Positions 1 through 13,480 are shown, counted from the stretch's first letter. The stretch: 64,000 bases of DNA from Cacajao melanocephalus (GCA_963573385.1 CAUYLG010061951.1:1-64000), one strand, 5' to 3'. Made by a program: numbers and translations. Notes: generated by a model from the sequence alone, not told the origin.

Positions 1-63
1 TTAAAAAATCCATATATTATTTCAAATTACTTTAGATTAAAATCTCCCTTTGTTCTTTTATAA

Positions 64-101
64 TTTTTTTTTTTTTTTTAAAAAATCGATACCTTTTTTG
101 C

Positions 102-136
<35 letters not shown>
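64..136. repeat. Two poly-T runs
   Basis: T runs cover 64-79 and 107-136. They may be the antisense poly(A) tails of old retroelements, but no element body is recognisable next to them. Confidence 0.8.
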
Positions 137-139
<3 letters not shown>

Positions 140-980
140 TACCTTAAGGGGACAACTTTTCCATCAATTTTTCTCTTTCTCTTTGTGCTTGCTGTGCTTC
201 TTTGATGGCTCTGTTTGCCTCCAACTGGCCCCTACATGGTCCCTGAGGTTTGGGTGCTTGTCCTTTGGGGATTTGTCACATGCATGCCCTTAGCTAGCTT
301 GAGGCTTGGCGCAGTTCACAGCTGTACCATGGACTCTGTCTCTCCCATTCCACTTTAGCTGGTAAGCCCTCATTGGTCATGACTTTGCTCAACCTCTATT
401 CTGGAACAGGAAGCCCACTACCACCCCTGTTTTCCAACATAAGCCTTGTTTCTATCTTCTGCCATCTGAGGGACACATTCTGTCTCTTTCTCTGAGAAAA
501 GAGCACCTAGATTTTGCTGTCTGGTCCTTGTCTAGAACCCATGAATCTGATGATGTTAGTTGTCACTCAATGTTGCATGTTTTCAGTGTATTTCTAACCC
601 ATGAAGATGGTCATTTTGTTTTTGAGCATGGGTATATCTTTTTAATATTAAAAAAATTATTTACCATTATTCTGTGTCTGGAACAGAAAACAGGTTTTTA
701 TTTTAACTTTATTTTTTAGAGGAGTTTTAAGTTCACAGCAAAATTGAGCAGAACATACAAAGATTTCCCATACACATCCTGACTCAACATAGGCATACTT
801 TCCCTAACTATCAAAAAGTAGCCAGCTTTTTACTTACTCAAATATGTTTTCAAATTGCCAAGGATTCTCCAGGGGTCAATTTGTTCTTTTTTGAAAGGAG
901 TGTTAATATTTTCTGGCACCTATTTACTAGCCCTTTAGTAGGAAAAAAAAAAAGTACAAATATTTCTTTACATTTGGTTT

Positions 981-1018
981 CAAAAGAATATTAAATATTC
1001 AAAAGAATATTAAATTAA
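981..1018. repeat. 19-base tandem duplication
   Basis: The unit caaaagaatattaaatatt at 981-999 is repeated almost exactly at 1000-1018. The copies differ only at the end. It is AT-rich and probably a replication-slippage product. Confidence 0.8.
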
Positions 1019-1924
1019 TTAGGATAGTGTTGTTTCTTCTGCAAGAAGTATTTAACCAGTTTTCTACTGGATTTATTTAACCTTAAGATCATATTATCAT
1101 TTGTACATAATCTGCAATTAAAGCATTTTATAAATTTTACAAATTACAAAAGCTGTAATTTGTAAGTAAAGCGGTGGGGATTGAAATAATAAGAAACATT
1201 AAGGAATAAAATCTTCTTTAATGAACAAAATATACCCAACCCGTAACATACAACTTACTAACCTATACCACAGGTCAGTTCACTTTTAAACTAAAGTAGA
1301 ATTATATTTAATACAAAAGGGAATTATAGAAAACAGAAGTAAGAGAGAGTACCACTGGTTTTAAGCAATATTTAATCCAATTCATAATGATTAGAAAGAA
1401 CACTTCCTCAAAAAAATAATCCTTGCTTTGCTCTCATGGGCTCTTAAATTCACTTTCTATAAGTATATCCTGTGACTTTTCTCTGGCTTCTCAGGTTTGC
1501 CCTCTCTGCTCATTATTAGCAGAAGTTAGCAGGACCCAAATGGGAAAAGTTGAGGGAATAAAAAAAGCTGAAGGTATTCTCATGACACCAAAAACATACA
1601 TATATGAATGACCAGCTTTCAGGCTGGTAATACCTTCTGCCTATGATTTGTCCTGCAGCCTTGGGGAAGCCATTTCTCTCCAGTCTTCCTCCTTATTTAA
1701 GAGAAAGACTTGCCTGACTCTCATGTGACCTTGCTAAGACCTGCTACATGAAAGATATGCTATTTTTAAGTGACCCGAATAAAAACATAGAATCTGTCAT
1801 TTTCATTGCACAACTTGACTAAATCTGCAGCATGTGATTGCATGAAAAATTAAACTGTTCAAAACTGAAGCACATTTTTAAAAGAGACTGAATCATGTAC
1901 CTCCTCCATTATGAGTAAACCTGT

Positions 1925-1991
1925 TTAAGAAGGTAACCTATGCAACAATCCTGCATGATCTGCATATGTACCCCATAACCGAAAGTACAAT

Positions 1992-2027
<36 letters not shown>
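1925..2027 (+). repeat. L1 3' tail fragment with (AC)n microsatellite
   Basis: The text from about 1925 resembles the last bases of an L1 3' end (catatgtacccc, then an A-rich tail). It runs straight into an AC dinucleotide repeat at 1994-2027. A microsatellite grown from a retroelement tail is a common arrangement. The same L1 tail text recurs at 24025-24092. Confidence 0.65.
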
Positions 2028-2029
<2 letters not shown>

Positions 2030-2308
2030 TTTTGTTATTAGTAAAATATTTTTGAAATTCAGAATAAATAATGATAAATTTGTGGGCATGGCTCTGAATG
2101 CATAAAATAATTTGCTTCCACTATTTCACATTCTATGTGTTTGACATTTTCTCAACCCAAATCAATAGAGGTCCAAGTGAATTCTTAAATATTAGAGGTT
2201 TTTGTATGTTGTAAAAAAAATGAGAAAAAATTCTATAATGAAATGACATCTTCTTGATTGCCACTAAGGTTCATGCAAGTGACTCAAATGCTATTTTTGT
2301 ACCTGCAG

Positions 2309-2443
2309 GTTTTAAATCCATTCTATGTGTTCCAAGCCTTCACCCTAACTTTGTGGCTGTCTCAAGGTTACATAGAATACTCTGTGGCCATCATCATTTT
2401 GTCTGTTATCTCCATTGCCTTAAGTGTGTATGATTTGAGACAG
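2309..2443 (+). CDS. ATP13A5: ATP13A5 exon e1: core helices M1 and M2
   Basis: The exon is 135 bases, phase 0 at both ends, and encodes 45 residues from VLNPFYVFQAF to SVYDLRQ. Acceptor is tgtacctgcag and donor is cag|gtaaga. Two hydrophobic stretches fit the first two core transmembrane helices, with a short acidic turn (SQGYIEYS) between them. The final YDLRQ leads into the actuator domain. Residues LSVISIALSV differ at two places from the human protein as I recall it. The ATG upstream at 2258 lies in the intron and is not used. Confidence 0.93.
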
Positions 2444-3159
2444 GTAAGAGCTGAAATCTATTTATCTTCTAGCTAAAGAAGTAAAGTCCATGGACTTTCT
2501 ACTGAGAGCCAGGAGTTGCTTTGTCAGACATAAGTCATGAAACAAAAAGAGAGGGCTTACCAAATGTGAGATTACAGAAGGAGGACCTGGGGACTACCAG
2601 GAAGATTTAAATATTTTTGCAAACTCTGATTATTATCTGAAGCCTTCATTGAATACTTTGTTTAGAAGGGCTCTGAGGCTGTATTTGAGTATGGTGGGAA
2701 AGAATGCAGTGATGGATTAATGATGCCAGCCATAGTTTTAGGAGAATGAAGGGGTAGCATCTCAACTATGTGCATTCCACGTATTTCCCCTGACTTAAAT
2801 ATTGTATGTGTTGTATACGTTTCCTAGAAGTCCTTTATAATGTCTGTATCTTCATTTGATATTCATGTATATCTTTAAGGAAATCCCAAAGAAATACAGA
2901 AATTCCTGTGTGGGAGTTAGGGGATGGGTTGTAGAAAAAATTAGGTTTGATTCTATACTCAATAAGACAGTGTTTTAGCAAGAGAATTGCCTAACATTTC
3001 TGAGCTTCTGACTTATTAAATCAAAATATCCAGGGCTAGAATCTTCATTTTTAGAAGTTTTACAACTAATCATTATTATGCATTCTGAAAGCTTAAGAAT
3101 GATTATTATAAGGGAACCCACTGAAGGATAAATTTGAACACCAAGATCCCAGATATATG

Positions 3160-3960
3160 TATTTATTTATTAATGCCATCACCATACTTTTCACTCACTT
3201 TATTAAGTGCACATATATATACCAGTTTATATGGAGATTTATGTCTTTATTAATTTTTAAAATTAAAATAGGATCTTACTACACACATTAATCTGGAACT
3301 TTCATTTTTTCACTTTATATGTAATGGCAATTCATCAAGTAAATAATCATAATTCAAGTTTTAAAAATAATACTATAATATTCTGTGATATATCATAATT
3401 TATTCAACCATTCTGTTATTTGTTGAAAGTAATTTCCCTTCAATCTTTTGCTACCACAAATAATGTTGAATTAAACATAACTACAGTACAGGCATGTTCT
3501 TACATTTAGTGTTTGCATTTTTTTAGCATAGCAACCAAAAGCCAGGTTATTGAATCAATGTATATTTTGAATTTTAATGGATACTGCTATATTATTTTCC
3601 ACAAATGAATTTTTTCTCAGAAACATACAAGAGTATTTATTTCCCCTGGATTCATCAGTTTCTGGAGTTATATATTAATATTTACAATTTTTTAAATCTA
3701 ATGTATTTAAAAACTGGGTCTCCTTGATGTTTTAATGTACATTTTCCTGATTGCTGGTGAGACAAGACACTTTTTTTGTCTAATAGTGTTTTGTATTTTC
3801 ATTTTATATTAAGGGCTTCTTGATATTCATCATTTTTGTGAAAAAGTTTTACTTTTTAGTCTTTTTTCTCTTGACTTTGACTTAGCTATACTTGAAAATT
3901 TATGTAGAGAAAAATGTTTCTCTTTTCCTTTATAATTTATTGTTTTGCTTATTAGGTCTC
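3160..3960 (-). repeat. Probable old L1 3' region, antisense
   Basis: This AT-rich stretch reads like the antisense 3' part of an old mammalian L1, for example the phrase ttcctgattgctggtgagac near 3744. It is diverged, and both ends are uncertain. Confidence 0.4.
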
Positions 3961-4419
3961 CCCTTCCAAAGTTAGGTAATACCTATTTTCTAATCCTTGT
4001 AATTGGCTTATCTAAAAATCCTTACTGGAATTTAAACATTCAGGTTCTGCATCTTAACAGAATCCCTACATTCCTTTGTTCAAAACAGTGGCTAATATGG
4101 AACTTTAGACTTGATGGCAGCATTGTAAAGGATTTCTTTTAAAAACAGAAAAGGAATTAGAGGACAAACACTAATCTCATTAGCAGCCAGTATTTATTAG
4201 TAAAAGTGTACCTAACCCAACCTGTAAAGCACCTTGTAACCCTACACAAAATAAGCCAGTTTCCTGAAACTGTATATTTGCAATTGAAATCACAAGTCCT
4301 CAATGATCAACATCTGTTTAGCACTTTACAGTTTACAATAGGCACCCACATTAATAATGTATGTGTTTGTGTGGAACATGGCAAATTGTGTAATAAAACA
4401 TACATGATTTTTATAGCCT

Positions 4420-4570
4420 CCTACCACCTGAGAGGGAGAGACAGGGACAGCTGGGAGATAAAGGGACTTGTCCACACTCCCCCAGTCACAGTGGCCAATA
4501 GACCTTAGCCCCACGTTTTCTGATTCCACGTCAAGTACTACACACTGTCTCACTGAGCACAACCTCAAAG
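4420..4570 (-). repeat. MIR remnant
   Basis: An antisense MIR core is suggested by the order gagagac... agggacttgtccacac... cagtcacagtggccaa, matching the MIR pattern of paired 'gaggttaag' and 'ggtcacacagc' blocks. Strongly diverged. Confidence 0.5.
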
Positions 4571-5369
4571 TGACTCATGAATTTCCTTGCAGCAGTAAGA
4601 CTTGGGGAAGGGCTTTGGCAGGAATGAAAGAAGTAGCATCTATTGCCATCTTCAAATCATTCTGTTGAGCCACATTGAAGTTCATTATTTCGCTGAATTA
4701 AAGTCTTAGGTAAACAAACACAGGCTTTTGAAAATTGTAAGAGAGTGTTTGCAGGAATAGAATAACATGTTTTTCTGCATCTACTGTGGCCTCAAATCAT
4801 GCTACACAAAGAAATCTTACCTTTCCTAAGCCAATAAACTCTCCTGCTTCAGTCCCTTTCTAATAAGTTTGGTGCAGGCGTGAGTGCAAACCATGGTACT
4901 CAACTGTATTTACATTGAACTGTATGTGCATACTGTATTGCTGAGCTCCACAGGTGGCTGCTAGAAATAGCATTGAGAGTGTCTGGCCCACAGTTCTTTG
5001 CCTTCTGTCATGACTGAGCCAAGCTCAAGAGGCACCTGAGTTAATACCCTCATTATTCATCTCTGGAGGAAGTCCAGCCACAGCAAACACAAGGACACTC
5101 AGCAACAGATGCCGAACAGTAACAGTATGCAAATTCATCTTGGAAACTGATCCTGGTCCCGCTGAACAGGGACAGAAAAAACTAGAGGGGGCCTAATAAA
5201 AATCAGGCAATGAGCTTTGCAGTCATGGCAAGCATTGCAGTGTTTGCCTTCTCCCAGCTAGTTGGTTGCCATAGAAACCTGTGTTTGTAGATTTTCTGAG
5301 TACATTAACTTAAAGAGGATGCTAACATTATCCCACTCCAGTGTTGTTGGGAGAAGTAGAATAATTTGG

Positions 5370-5720
5370 TTCTGATAAATACATATTTGATGAGGGCCTA
5401 CTATGTGATAGGCCCTGGAGGAATACACAGATGCATAATATACATGGTGCCTTTCTTCTCTCTACTGTCTGACTCACAAGAAAGACCTGACAAGACAGCA
5501 GACAGCTATAATGGAATGTGATCAGTTAACTCACATAGGTGGAGAGAACAGAACAATTAATTCTTCCTGGGGATTGCAGGGACCTAGGGAGTGGAGGTGA
5601 CATTTGAATAGGTCTTTATGTGAAGGATTAGAAACAGTTTGCTGGTAGAAAACTGGAGTGGACATTCTAGGGAATAGCTTGAGCACAGGCATGGAAGCGT
5701 GACAGGTTATACAGGATGCT
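5370..5720. repeat. L2-like old mammalian repeat
   Basis: The phrase gagggcctactatgtgatag near 5390 matches the 'tactatgtgccaggcac' consensus of L2/MIR-type repeats. The text up to about 5720 continues like that family (aggtgacatttgaataggtc, agcttgagcacaggcatgga). Assigned by pattern only. Confidence 0.45.
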
Positions 5721-6002
5721 AAGTCTAATAAACCAATCCAGCTCTACACCATAATGAGTTTTGAGAATTACAGTCAAGTATTGTTAACCCATACTTTACC
5801 ACTTCTAAATGTATTGATTATCATCCTCTCATGCTAAGCTGAATTTATCATGGCATTATCTAAATGAGTTTACTAAGCAAAAAAAAAAAAAAAAAAAAAA
5901 ACCCAAAAAACAAATTAAAGAAATCTAGAAAGATTTTTATCTTCTTAATGAAAAAAAAAATGCTGTTTTCAAACACTAGAAGAACATATTCATCAACAGA
6001 AA

Positions 6003-6215
6003 AGGCTTTAGGGTCAGATGAACCTAGGTTTACTTAGTAAGTAAATGATGGTGAGAAAGTTACTTTAACATTTTCAACCCCAGTTTTTTGTTTTTTACAT
6101 GTATGTTGGAGACAACAATTTCATCATAGAATTATTTTGAGGATTAAAGAAATCAAATACTGTAGTTCAAGTGCCTACAACAATGCCTGGCACATAATAA
6201 CTGCTTAATGTTTTA
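6003..6215 (+). repeat. MIR element
   Basis: Sense MIR features appear in order: gggtcagatgaacctaggtt, a diverged core, ttttgaggattaaagaaat and then caatgcctggcacataataa near 6181. This is an ancient mammalian tRNA-derived SINE. Confidence 0.7.
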
Positions 6216-6423
6216 AACTATTTAAAAATAATAATGATTTGAGTCATTTTATATACATGTGTATTTCTTCTATGATATCTTGTGGGTTTTAAAGAAGTCT
6301 CTGACATGCCAGATAAATTGATGTCATATCATTTTATAGCTTGAAGGTATAACTTTAAAGTGATCCAATTCAATGTTGTCTGTTTACAGAGAAAATGACT
6401 AACTTCTAAGGTGCAATTTCTTA

Positions 6424-6867
<444 letters not shown>

Positions 6868-7967
6868 TGCATGCCCCAACACTTAAGCCTCAGGAAGTCA
6901 CCTTAGAGCAATGAATATGCACTAAATAGTACTATCACTTTCTTCACTCAATTGGTCCAAATTACCAAAGTTTAGCTTTTCATCCAAAACTGAAGTAAAT
7001 CATAAATTTCTCCATATATATATCAACACGGGGTTCATTATGTTTCCTCAAGGGGAAAGTTACATAATTATGTGTAATGCTTTTCTTAGCCTGGTGACAT
7101 TTGTAACATTAACTATCACCAACAGAACAGATCAAAACAATTTAACGGTTAAAGGAAAAACAGTTTTAAATTTGAATTAAGTTAAGGTGAATTAAGTATT
7201 GTTGACAGTATTCAACCCACTTCTAGTCAGAGGCATCCAATTCACTGATATACAAACAGTAAGAGGCAATACCTTCCAGGGTTGGCCCAGCATGGAACTT
7301 TCTCTCGCGATGATGTCCCAACAGGCAGTCTGGGGAACTGCATGGATGAAATTATCTCTCACCTCTGCCTTTCTGTCTCCTGTGTTATCCTCTAAGATGC
7401 TTTTTCCACTTCTCTGGGCTTCTTCCATCTTCTCCACTTTTCACAGAGTTCTAACTCAATAAACTCTCTCAAGCAAGTCTTTCCAGTTAACGTACTCTCA
7501 CAACTGTTTTCCCAACAACTTTCTTATGAATCCCTAACAGTCATGAGCTCTTAGCACAGTACTGAGTATTATACAGAAGAATCTACAAGAATAAAATGAC
7601 TTAAAACTTAACCCTATATTATAGATTCTGTTATAATCTCCCCTTTCAGATGAGCAAAAGGGAGCTAAACAGGCTAAATAACTCATAAGCAGTAGCACAA
7701 GATTCACAACTGAACAGAGTAACTCCCATCTGCAGACTTAACCAATGTGAAAATCCAAGTCCCTAAAGAAGAGAATGGCTGTCCCACATGCAATCAAAAC
7801 ACAACCTAAACTTTCACAGAGACACAAAGAGAAAGCCACTTACAGAGAACATCTGGCTTTGTTATTTTACAGACAGAGAGACAGAAGCATAGAGAGGGAA
7901 GTAACCTTCTCACAGTCTCATTTTTCCTCCTCCTGATTACGTATCTTCCAGAAACATAGCTTTGGTT

Positions 7968-8412
7968 TGTTAAAGTGAACTAAATATGGCCCGAGAAGGA
8001 CTCCATACTTCTATATTTGAGTCTTTGTGGACCAACCTTAACCTAAGTTAATAGTTAGACAAGATTGAAAACCTAACTTAAAAGTATGCATCTGTAACAA
8101 TACCTGAGTCTTGGCCAATCTTCAACTACTCATACAGCAGCCATACCTTAACCACTCCTACACTGCTGAGTGTTCAAACTGTTCAAAAAAGGCAAACTCC
8201 AACCTGTAACCAATCCAGCTGTTTCTGTACCTCACTTCCAATTTCTGTAGTCATTTCTCTTTTTGTTCTATAAATTTGTTCTGACCATCAGGCATCCTTG
8301 GTGTCTCTCTGAATCTGCTGTGTTTCTGGCAGCTGCCTGATTTGCGAATCACTTTTTTTTCTTCCTCAATTAAACTCCACTAAATTTAATTTGTCAAAAG
8401 TTTCTTTTAACA
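7968..8412 (+). repeat. Solo LTR of an endogenous retrovirus (ERV1-type)
   Basis: The element begins TG (7968) and ends CA (8412). It is flanked on both sides by the identical 4-base duplication GGTT (7964-7967 and 8413-8416). A 4-base duplication is typical of ERV1-class insertions. Inside, a TATA-like ctataaatttgt near 8270 precedes an attaaa poly(A) signal near 8369. No internal viral genes are present, so it is a recombined solo LTR. The exact LTR family is not assigned. Confidence 0.85.
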
Positions 8413-8673
8413 GGTTCCCTGGCTTAGGTCCCTGTGCATTATTTTTTCTTCGGAGTGAAACAGCATTAAACTAATGAGCCTATTTGCTGCTGCATGTAGG
8501 GGGTCAGGTGAGGTAGGGGTTGGAGCAGGGAAGCTGAAGCATCAAAAGAAGTTGATTCCTTTGCCCAGAGTCAATTTAGCTGTGAGAGCTGGCCTGGTAG
8601 TTACTGTCTTGAGATCATGTGGTTTTCAGAATATGAACTATCTAATATTTAAATGTTGACTTTTACTTGGTAG

Positions 8674-8746
8674 CAATCAGTTAAGCTGTATAACCTCGTG
8701 GAGGACCACAACAAAGTCCAGGTTACAATCATCGTAAAAGACAAAG
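8674..8746 (+). CDS. ATP13A5: ATP13A5 exon e2: start of actuator domain
   Basis: The exon is 73 bases, phase 0 in and one base over, encoding QSVKLYNLVEDHNKV followed by QVTIIVKDK and the first base of Gly. Acceptor is tacttggtag and donor is aaag|gtaagt. It gives the linker from M2 and the first strands of the actuator domain, which in P-type pumps drives dephosphorylation. The acceptor's pyrimidine tract is poor and is interrupted by purines. The solo LTR ends 261 bases upstream. Confidence 0.92.
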
Positions 8747-9682
8747 GTAAGTGATACGTTAGGCCATCTTCAGTATCTTAATATGTTAGGGGGAATTGGT
8801 CTCATTTGTCCTTAATTATCAGTCAAGGAGAAAAAGTCTTTTCTGACTGAACCCAGGACCAGGACTAGATGAGGAAAAGAAGGCCTCTAAGATAGAAAAT
8901 TTAAGCAAGATGATGCCAGTGCTGACCCCACAGCTGCGGGGCTCTAAGCACAAGTGCCTCCTTAAATTTTGTACACTAGACATCTTGCTTGCCTTACCCT
9001 CACCCAAGCCCTCATTCAATTATTCTTACCCAATGTCTGGGTTCCTTCAAATTCCCTCTCCCTTCATATGTCACTCAATTGAATAACACTGGGTAAACCC
9101 TCTTAAGGCTCCTTTATTTCCCAAACTAACTATCCCAAACAGACCCTGCATCACACAATTTGAACAACCATCTGGAACCTAGGCCTGAATGGGGCTTTTA
9201 GATAGCTGTCTGGACATCTGCTCTGAGCTAGCCAGAGGTGGGGTAGCTGTGGCTCTTTGTAAAAAATGAGGAGCTGCACCCTGGGACAGCAGAAGTTATT
9301 TGGGCAATTTACATAAGGCCTCAATCCAAGAAGACAAAGTGTACCACAGGAATCAAAAACCTAGATGAGCGCAAACAGCAGGAAGCTGCGCTTCTGCACT
9401 GCCCAGTGCCCTTGTGTATTTGCTGTGGGCAAAGCACACCAGGTACTAGGATCTAGATGGGATCCTGTTGCGTAAAGAAAAACTGATCCTTTTCTGTGTC
9501 CCAGGAATCAATTTCCTAATCCTGATTGTTTTGGAATTTTCAATTGAATAAAAATGGGCTTCAACAGTTGAACAGGTAGGGTAGCTCTTGGCCAACTGGT
9601 TGATAAGGATTCTTAGCTACCTTCAATCTTCAGTGAAAACAAGAAGAGGTCAGCTAGTCACGGAAACTTTGCTTTGGTGTAG
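8747..9682 (+). other. Intron e2-e3 (936 bases)
   Basis: I see no recognisable repeat, RNA gene or exon in this short intron. Confidence 0.6.
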
Positions 9683-9811
9683 GTTTGGAGGAGCTGGAAT
9701 CCCGTCTCTTGGTTCCTGGAGACGTTCTTATTCTTCCAGGAAAATTTTCATTGCCATGTGATGCTGTTTTGATTGATGGACACTGCGTGGTGAATGAAGG
9801 CATGCTCACAG
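9683..9811 (+). CDS. ATP13A5: ATP13A5 exon e3: actuator domain, first part of TGES loop
   Basis: The exon is 129 bases. Phase is two bases in and one base out. It encodes [14 protein letters not shown], then [16 protein letters not shown] and [15 protein letters not shown] and EGMLTG are classic actuator-domain motifs. The final Gly is split, and the catalytic Glu of TGES comes from e4. The HC before VVNEG reads SC in the human protein as I recall it. Acceptor is ttggtgtag; donor is acag|gtatgg. Confidence 0.93.
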
Positions 9812-12654
9812 GTATGGAATTGTTATGAAGCTTCCTCTTCCCTGTCTGACACCTAATCAAATCAACATACCCTTACCTACCTTATACTAGACCCTTGCTA
9901 AGATATTCAGAGACAGATGAGGGAGACATAGCCAGCCTTTGCATTTAGATGGAGACACAATATGCACAAACAGGAAATGTTTACGAATATAAGAATTAAT
10001 TCACAATAAATGTGAAACTAAAACAAACGTCTAATATGACAGGTGATTAACTGACCAATGAGTGGGGTGAATAAAGTGTTTTGGGTTCAGAGGATACAGT
10101 TTGAAATGCAATCTCTTCCTAAATGTGAGAATGGTTTATACACATGTACAAAAGAGACGCAACCTTAAAAACCATGACTCCCACAATTAAAAGGGCATAG
10201 AGGTTTTAGCCAACCCTGCACTCTATAGATAGAAAACTATTGAGGCCAAGGTTTCACTGGAAAGGAGTTTGAGTCGAACCTTCTGGCAAAGACATTCTAA
10301 CAGTTCTGTTATTTAGATTTACTTTCCTGCTGATCTCACTGAGCAGAAACCTAATCTAGTTACAGTTTAGACAGTCCTAGTTCTCTTTTGCACTTTGTTA
10401 AGTCTACTTGAATTTGTGTAATTAGTAAGGCACTACTCATAAAATATCCTTTAGGCAAAAAATAAAAATACACAGCACATTGTAATGAGAGAAGAGATTA
10501 TACAGCCACACAAAAATAGAAACTGTTTGTCTTTCGTGCTTACGGACTGTTTAGTTTTTCTGTTTACAAGTGGTGTAGAGACAGGGAAATTTTTTTAACA
10601 TGGCCTAAGTGTAGTGAGAGTTCATTATCTATCCCTAAATTGTTCAACACGAACAGCTTTTACATTAAAAATGGGTCTGCTTAATTTAAAACTGAGATCA
10701 GAAAATGTAGTAAACATAAATATCTTCAGTATAATTACAAAACACTCCTTTAATGTGTTGAAATCTGTCCTATAATGATAGTGATGAGTATTTGCATACT
10801 GATCATCTCTTTTACCCAGAATGTTGCCATAGTATCCAACCTATAAACCTCAAGCCCAAGAAAAGCTGTCCTTCTTACTCAAACACAGCAGCTGTCTCAC
10901 ATCTCTCAGCAGCCTGACAATGAAGAATGGCCTCTCTCATTGGTAACAGAGAGTGTGGCAGTGAGCAGACAGGAGGAGGAAACACAGAAAGGCTCCCTGC
11001 CCTTGGGCTGCCCTCTCTCCTTTCACTGTTGGGGGTGTACACGACTTGCCTTGATTGTCAGGAAAACTCTGAGTTCCAAAAAAGTAGAAATGACAAACAA
11101 TGCTGCCTTTCAACAAATATGCAAAACGGACCCCAAATGATCTTAAATGACAAGTGGCTTTTTCTAGTTTCCCTTCTTGGAAAAATAAAGTCATCACCAC
11201 TGATATCTGTGTAACTTAAATACTGATAGAGGCCAGTTTCAGAGACAGACACATGAAGCAGAAACATATTATTTATTTTTTTGTTGAGTTCTTCAGAAAG
11301 ATCTAAATCCCAGTATGGTCTAAATACTTGATTGCACAGCCTACATTGATCCTCCCACTCGTTTACATATTTGTGGAAAGGATCCTGATTAAACAATCAG
11401 AGGATTAAGGTTAGATTCCTGAAACTGCACATGTATTCCTAGGGTATTTGTCCACAAATATGACTTGGGTATTTCTTACCTATGTATGCAATAGTTCTAG
11501 ATAGAAGTCTTATTTATGTAAGAATAAAAATATCAAATATTCCTGGCATCTCTATAGCAACTTACATTTTATAAATAACTTTTATATCTCACTTCATCAT
11601 GGCATAAAACAAATTAGACTAGGAGCTGTTAGGATACCAATATACAAATGAGGAGAGTGAGGTAAAAAGAACAGCCCTGCTCAGTTAGCAAGTGAAAGGA
11701 TCAGAATCGGAGGTGACATGTGCTCCCAAATATAAAGGACCATAGACATGAGCAACATAATTCTAAGCTGGATAAAGCTGCCGCCTTCATCTTCCTGCCT
11801 CATCACCTTTTTCTCTCTACTTGGTATTCCCATCAATAGTACCCGCTGTTTGGTAAGATCTTCTCCTCCTGTTCTCCCCTCCTGTTCTCCTTAGCCCTAT
11901 GCTATTGACATAAATTCAGCTGTGCAAGAAGTTTACTTTTATGACTACACTTAATTTTTATCTTGGCTCCAAATTTTGCCATCCTTGACAGTGTCCAGTG
12001 TGAATATCTAATGTGAGTCAGACAGTTGTCCCCATCAGTTAGGAGGTCTTCTTCACCCCTGTTTGACTGTCCTAAGATGTACAAGACAACAGGGAGAAGG
12101 GTCCGACTGAGGGCAGCTCTTCTTCCTGCTGCTTCCACTCCACTCTGGGTCTGGGAAGCTGTCTGAGGCCTATTTACCTGGACAAGGAGGCAGATCCCGG
12201 TGCTGTTTGCATTGTTTCCACAACCTTATTGAATGTTCCCATGTTCTACTGTGGTGAACACCTCTTCTTTCAGGGACACACAACATCTAAGTCCTTCGGA
12301 TTCTCTTCCAACTCCCAGTGCAAGGACTTTAATTTAGCTAGAAATGCAGTAGAGGAAAGGCGTGGTGAACAGAAAAACTTTATTCTTACTCTCAGGTAGT
12401 CTCTACAATCCGTGAACAAACTCATGAAGGACTTTTAAAACTCAAAGTCAGTGATCAACTTCCCCGTCCTTCTATTCTGCTGTCTTTCCTGAAACAATGA
12501 TCACCTTCAAGATCTAGCTTCTCCCAAATGAGAGGAGTCAGGAGAAAACGGGAATATCATTGGGGGAGATCTAATACTATTTAGAAATTATCTCTTGGCA
12601 CTAAAGCTTTTTTTTCTTAGTTCTCGTACATACTAGGCATTGTGCTAACATTTT

Positions 12655-12775
12655 ACATCTACTATTTCATTCAATCTGCAACTCTATTAGAGTGGGCAAA
12701 TCTGAGGCCCAGAAAGGGTAAGTAATTTGCCTAAGGTCACATAGCTTAAAAGTGGTAGAGCTAAGATTTAGATTT
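12655..12775 (-). repeat. MIR element, antisense
   Basis: The antisense MIR core is clear: tctgaggcccagaaagggta, agtaatttgcctaaggtcac, atagcttaaaagtggtagag. It is immediately followed by an L2-like stretch. Confidence 0.75.
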
Positions 12776-12784
12776 GTTTGTGAA

Positions 12785-13010
12785 TTCACTCATTCTACAG
12801 ATATTTATTAGCCCCTACTATGGAGCAGGAACTCTACTGATGACATAGCACTGAACAAGGCAGATAAGATTTCTTCCTTTGTGGAGCTGATATTCTAGTG
12901 AGGGAGACAGAAAACATGAAAACATACAAATGACACAAAGTTTCAACAGTTATAAGTTCTATGAAGAAAATAGAAGATATCTATTGCCTTACTAAGTAAA
13001 TGTAATACCT
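12785..13010 (+). repeat. L2-like old mammalian repeat
   Basis: The text cagatatttattagccccta near 12798, then tgacatagcactgaacaagg and gtggagctgatattctagtg, follows the order of a widespread mammalian repeat that I place near L2. The family name is not certain. Confidence 0.5.
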
Positions 13011-13329
13011 AAATCCAGGCATTTTGTCCCCAGAACCTATACTTGTAGCCACTGTTTCCTCATTCTCTTAGGGATAATTATGGCAAAGAGGGGTGGCATG
13101 CACTCTGCCACAATCCCCTCCCCTTTTCTTCTGTTCGTTAAGTTACTGATTTATTTGAGATGTATGTGGCGGAAGTGTGCAGTGACCCGAGTTGGATATG
13201 CAGGGATTTCTCTAAGTGATGATCTCACGTTAATATCCTGTCAGAAAAGCTTATCATCAGTTGATAGGTCAGATCTTTTTCTATCTTCCTTTGATCCTTT
13301 CTTCCTCTTTATCATCCTCCTCCCTTTTC

Positions 13330-13480
13330 TTTTACTTATTTATTTGTTTGCCCATTTATTCAAGAAAAGTTCAGAAACGCCTACTATGTGCCAGGCACTG
13401 TATTGCATACTGCTGTCACTAAGTTAAATGAGAAATGGTCCCTGGTCTCAAAACATTTACAGTCTAATGGTTCTAGAACT
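13330..13480 (+). repeat. L2-like old mammalian repeat
   Basis: The phrase cctactatgtgccaggcact (13381-13400) is a near-consensus match to the L2/MIR-type 3' end, followed by gagaaatggtccctggtctc. Confidence 0.6.

Larger units (their letters stand above)
1..2308 (+). other. Intron, 3' part, upstream of e1
   Basis: No exon was found here. The preceding ATP13A5 exon, which should encode the segment just before VLNPFY, is not visible and must lie upstream. The stretch holds two poly-T runs, a 19-base tandem duplication and an L1 tail joined to an AC microsatellite. The rest is AT-rich sequence in which I recognise nothing. Confidence 0.7.

Noticed and set aside
102..293. 63-codon frame starting in a poly-T run (poly-Phe)
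   Set aside because: It is a product of the homopolymer; no gene evidence.
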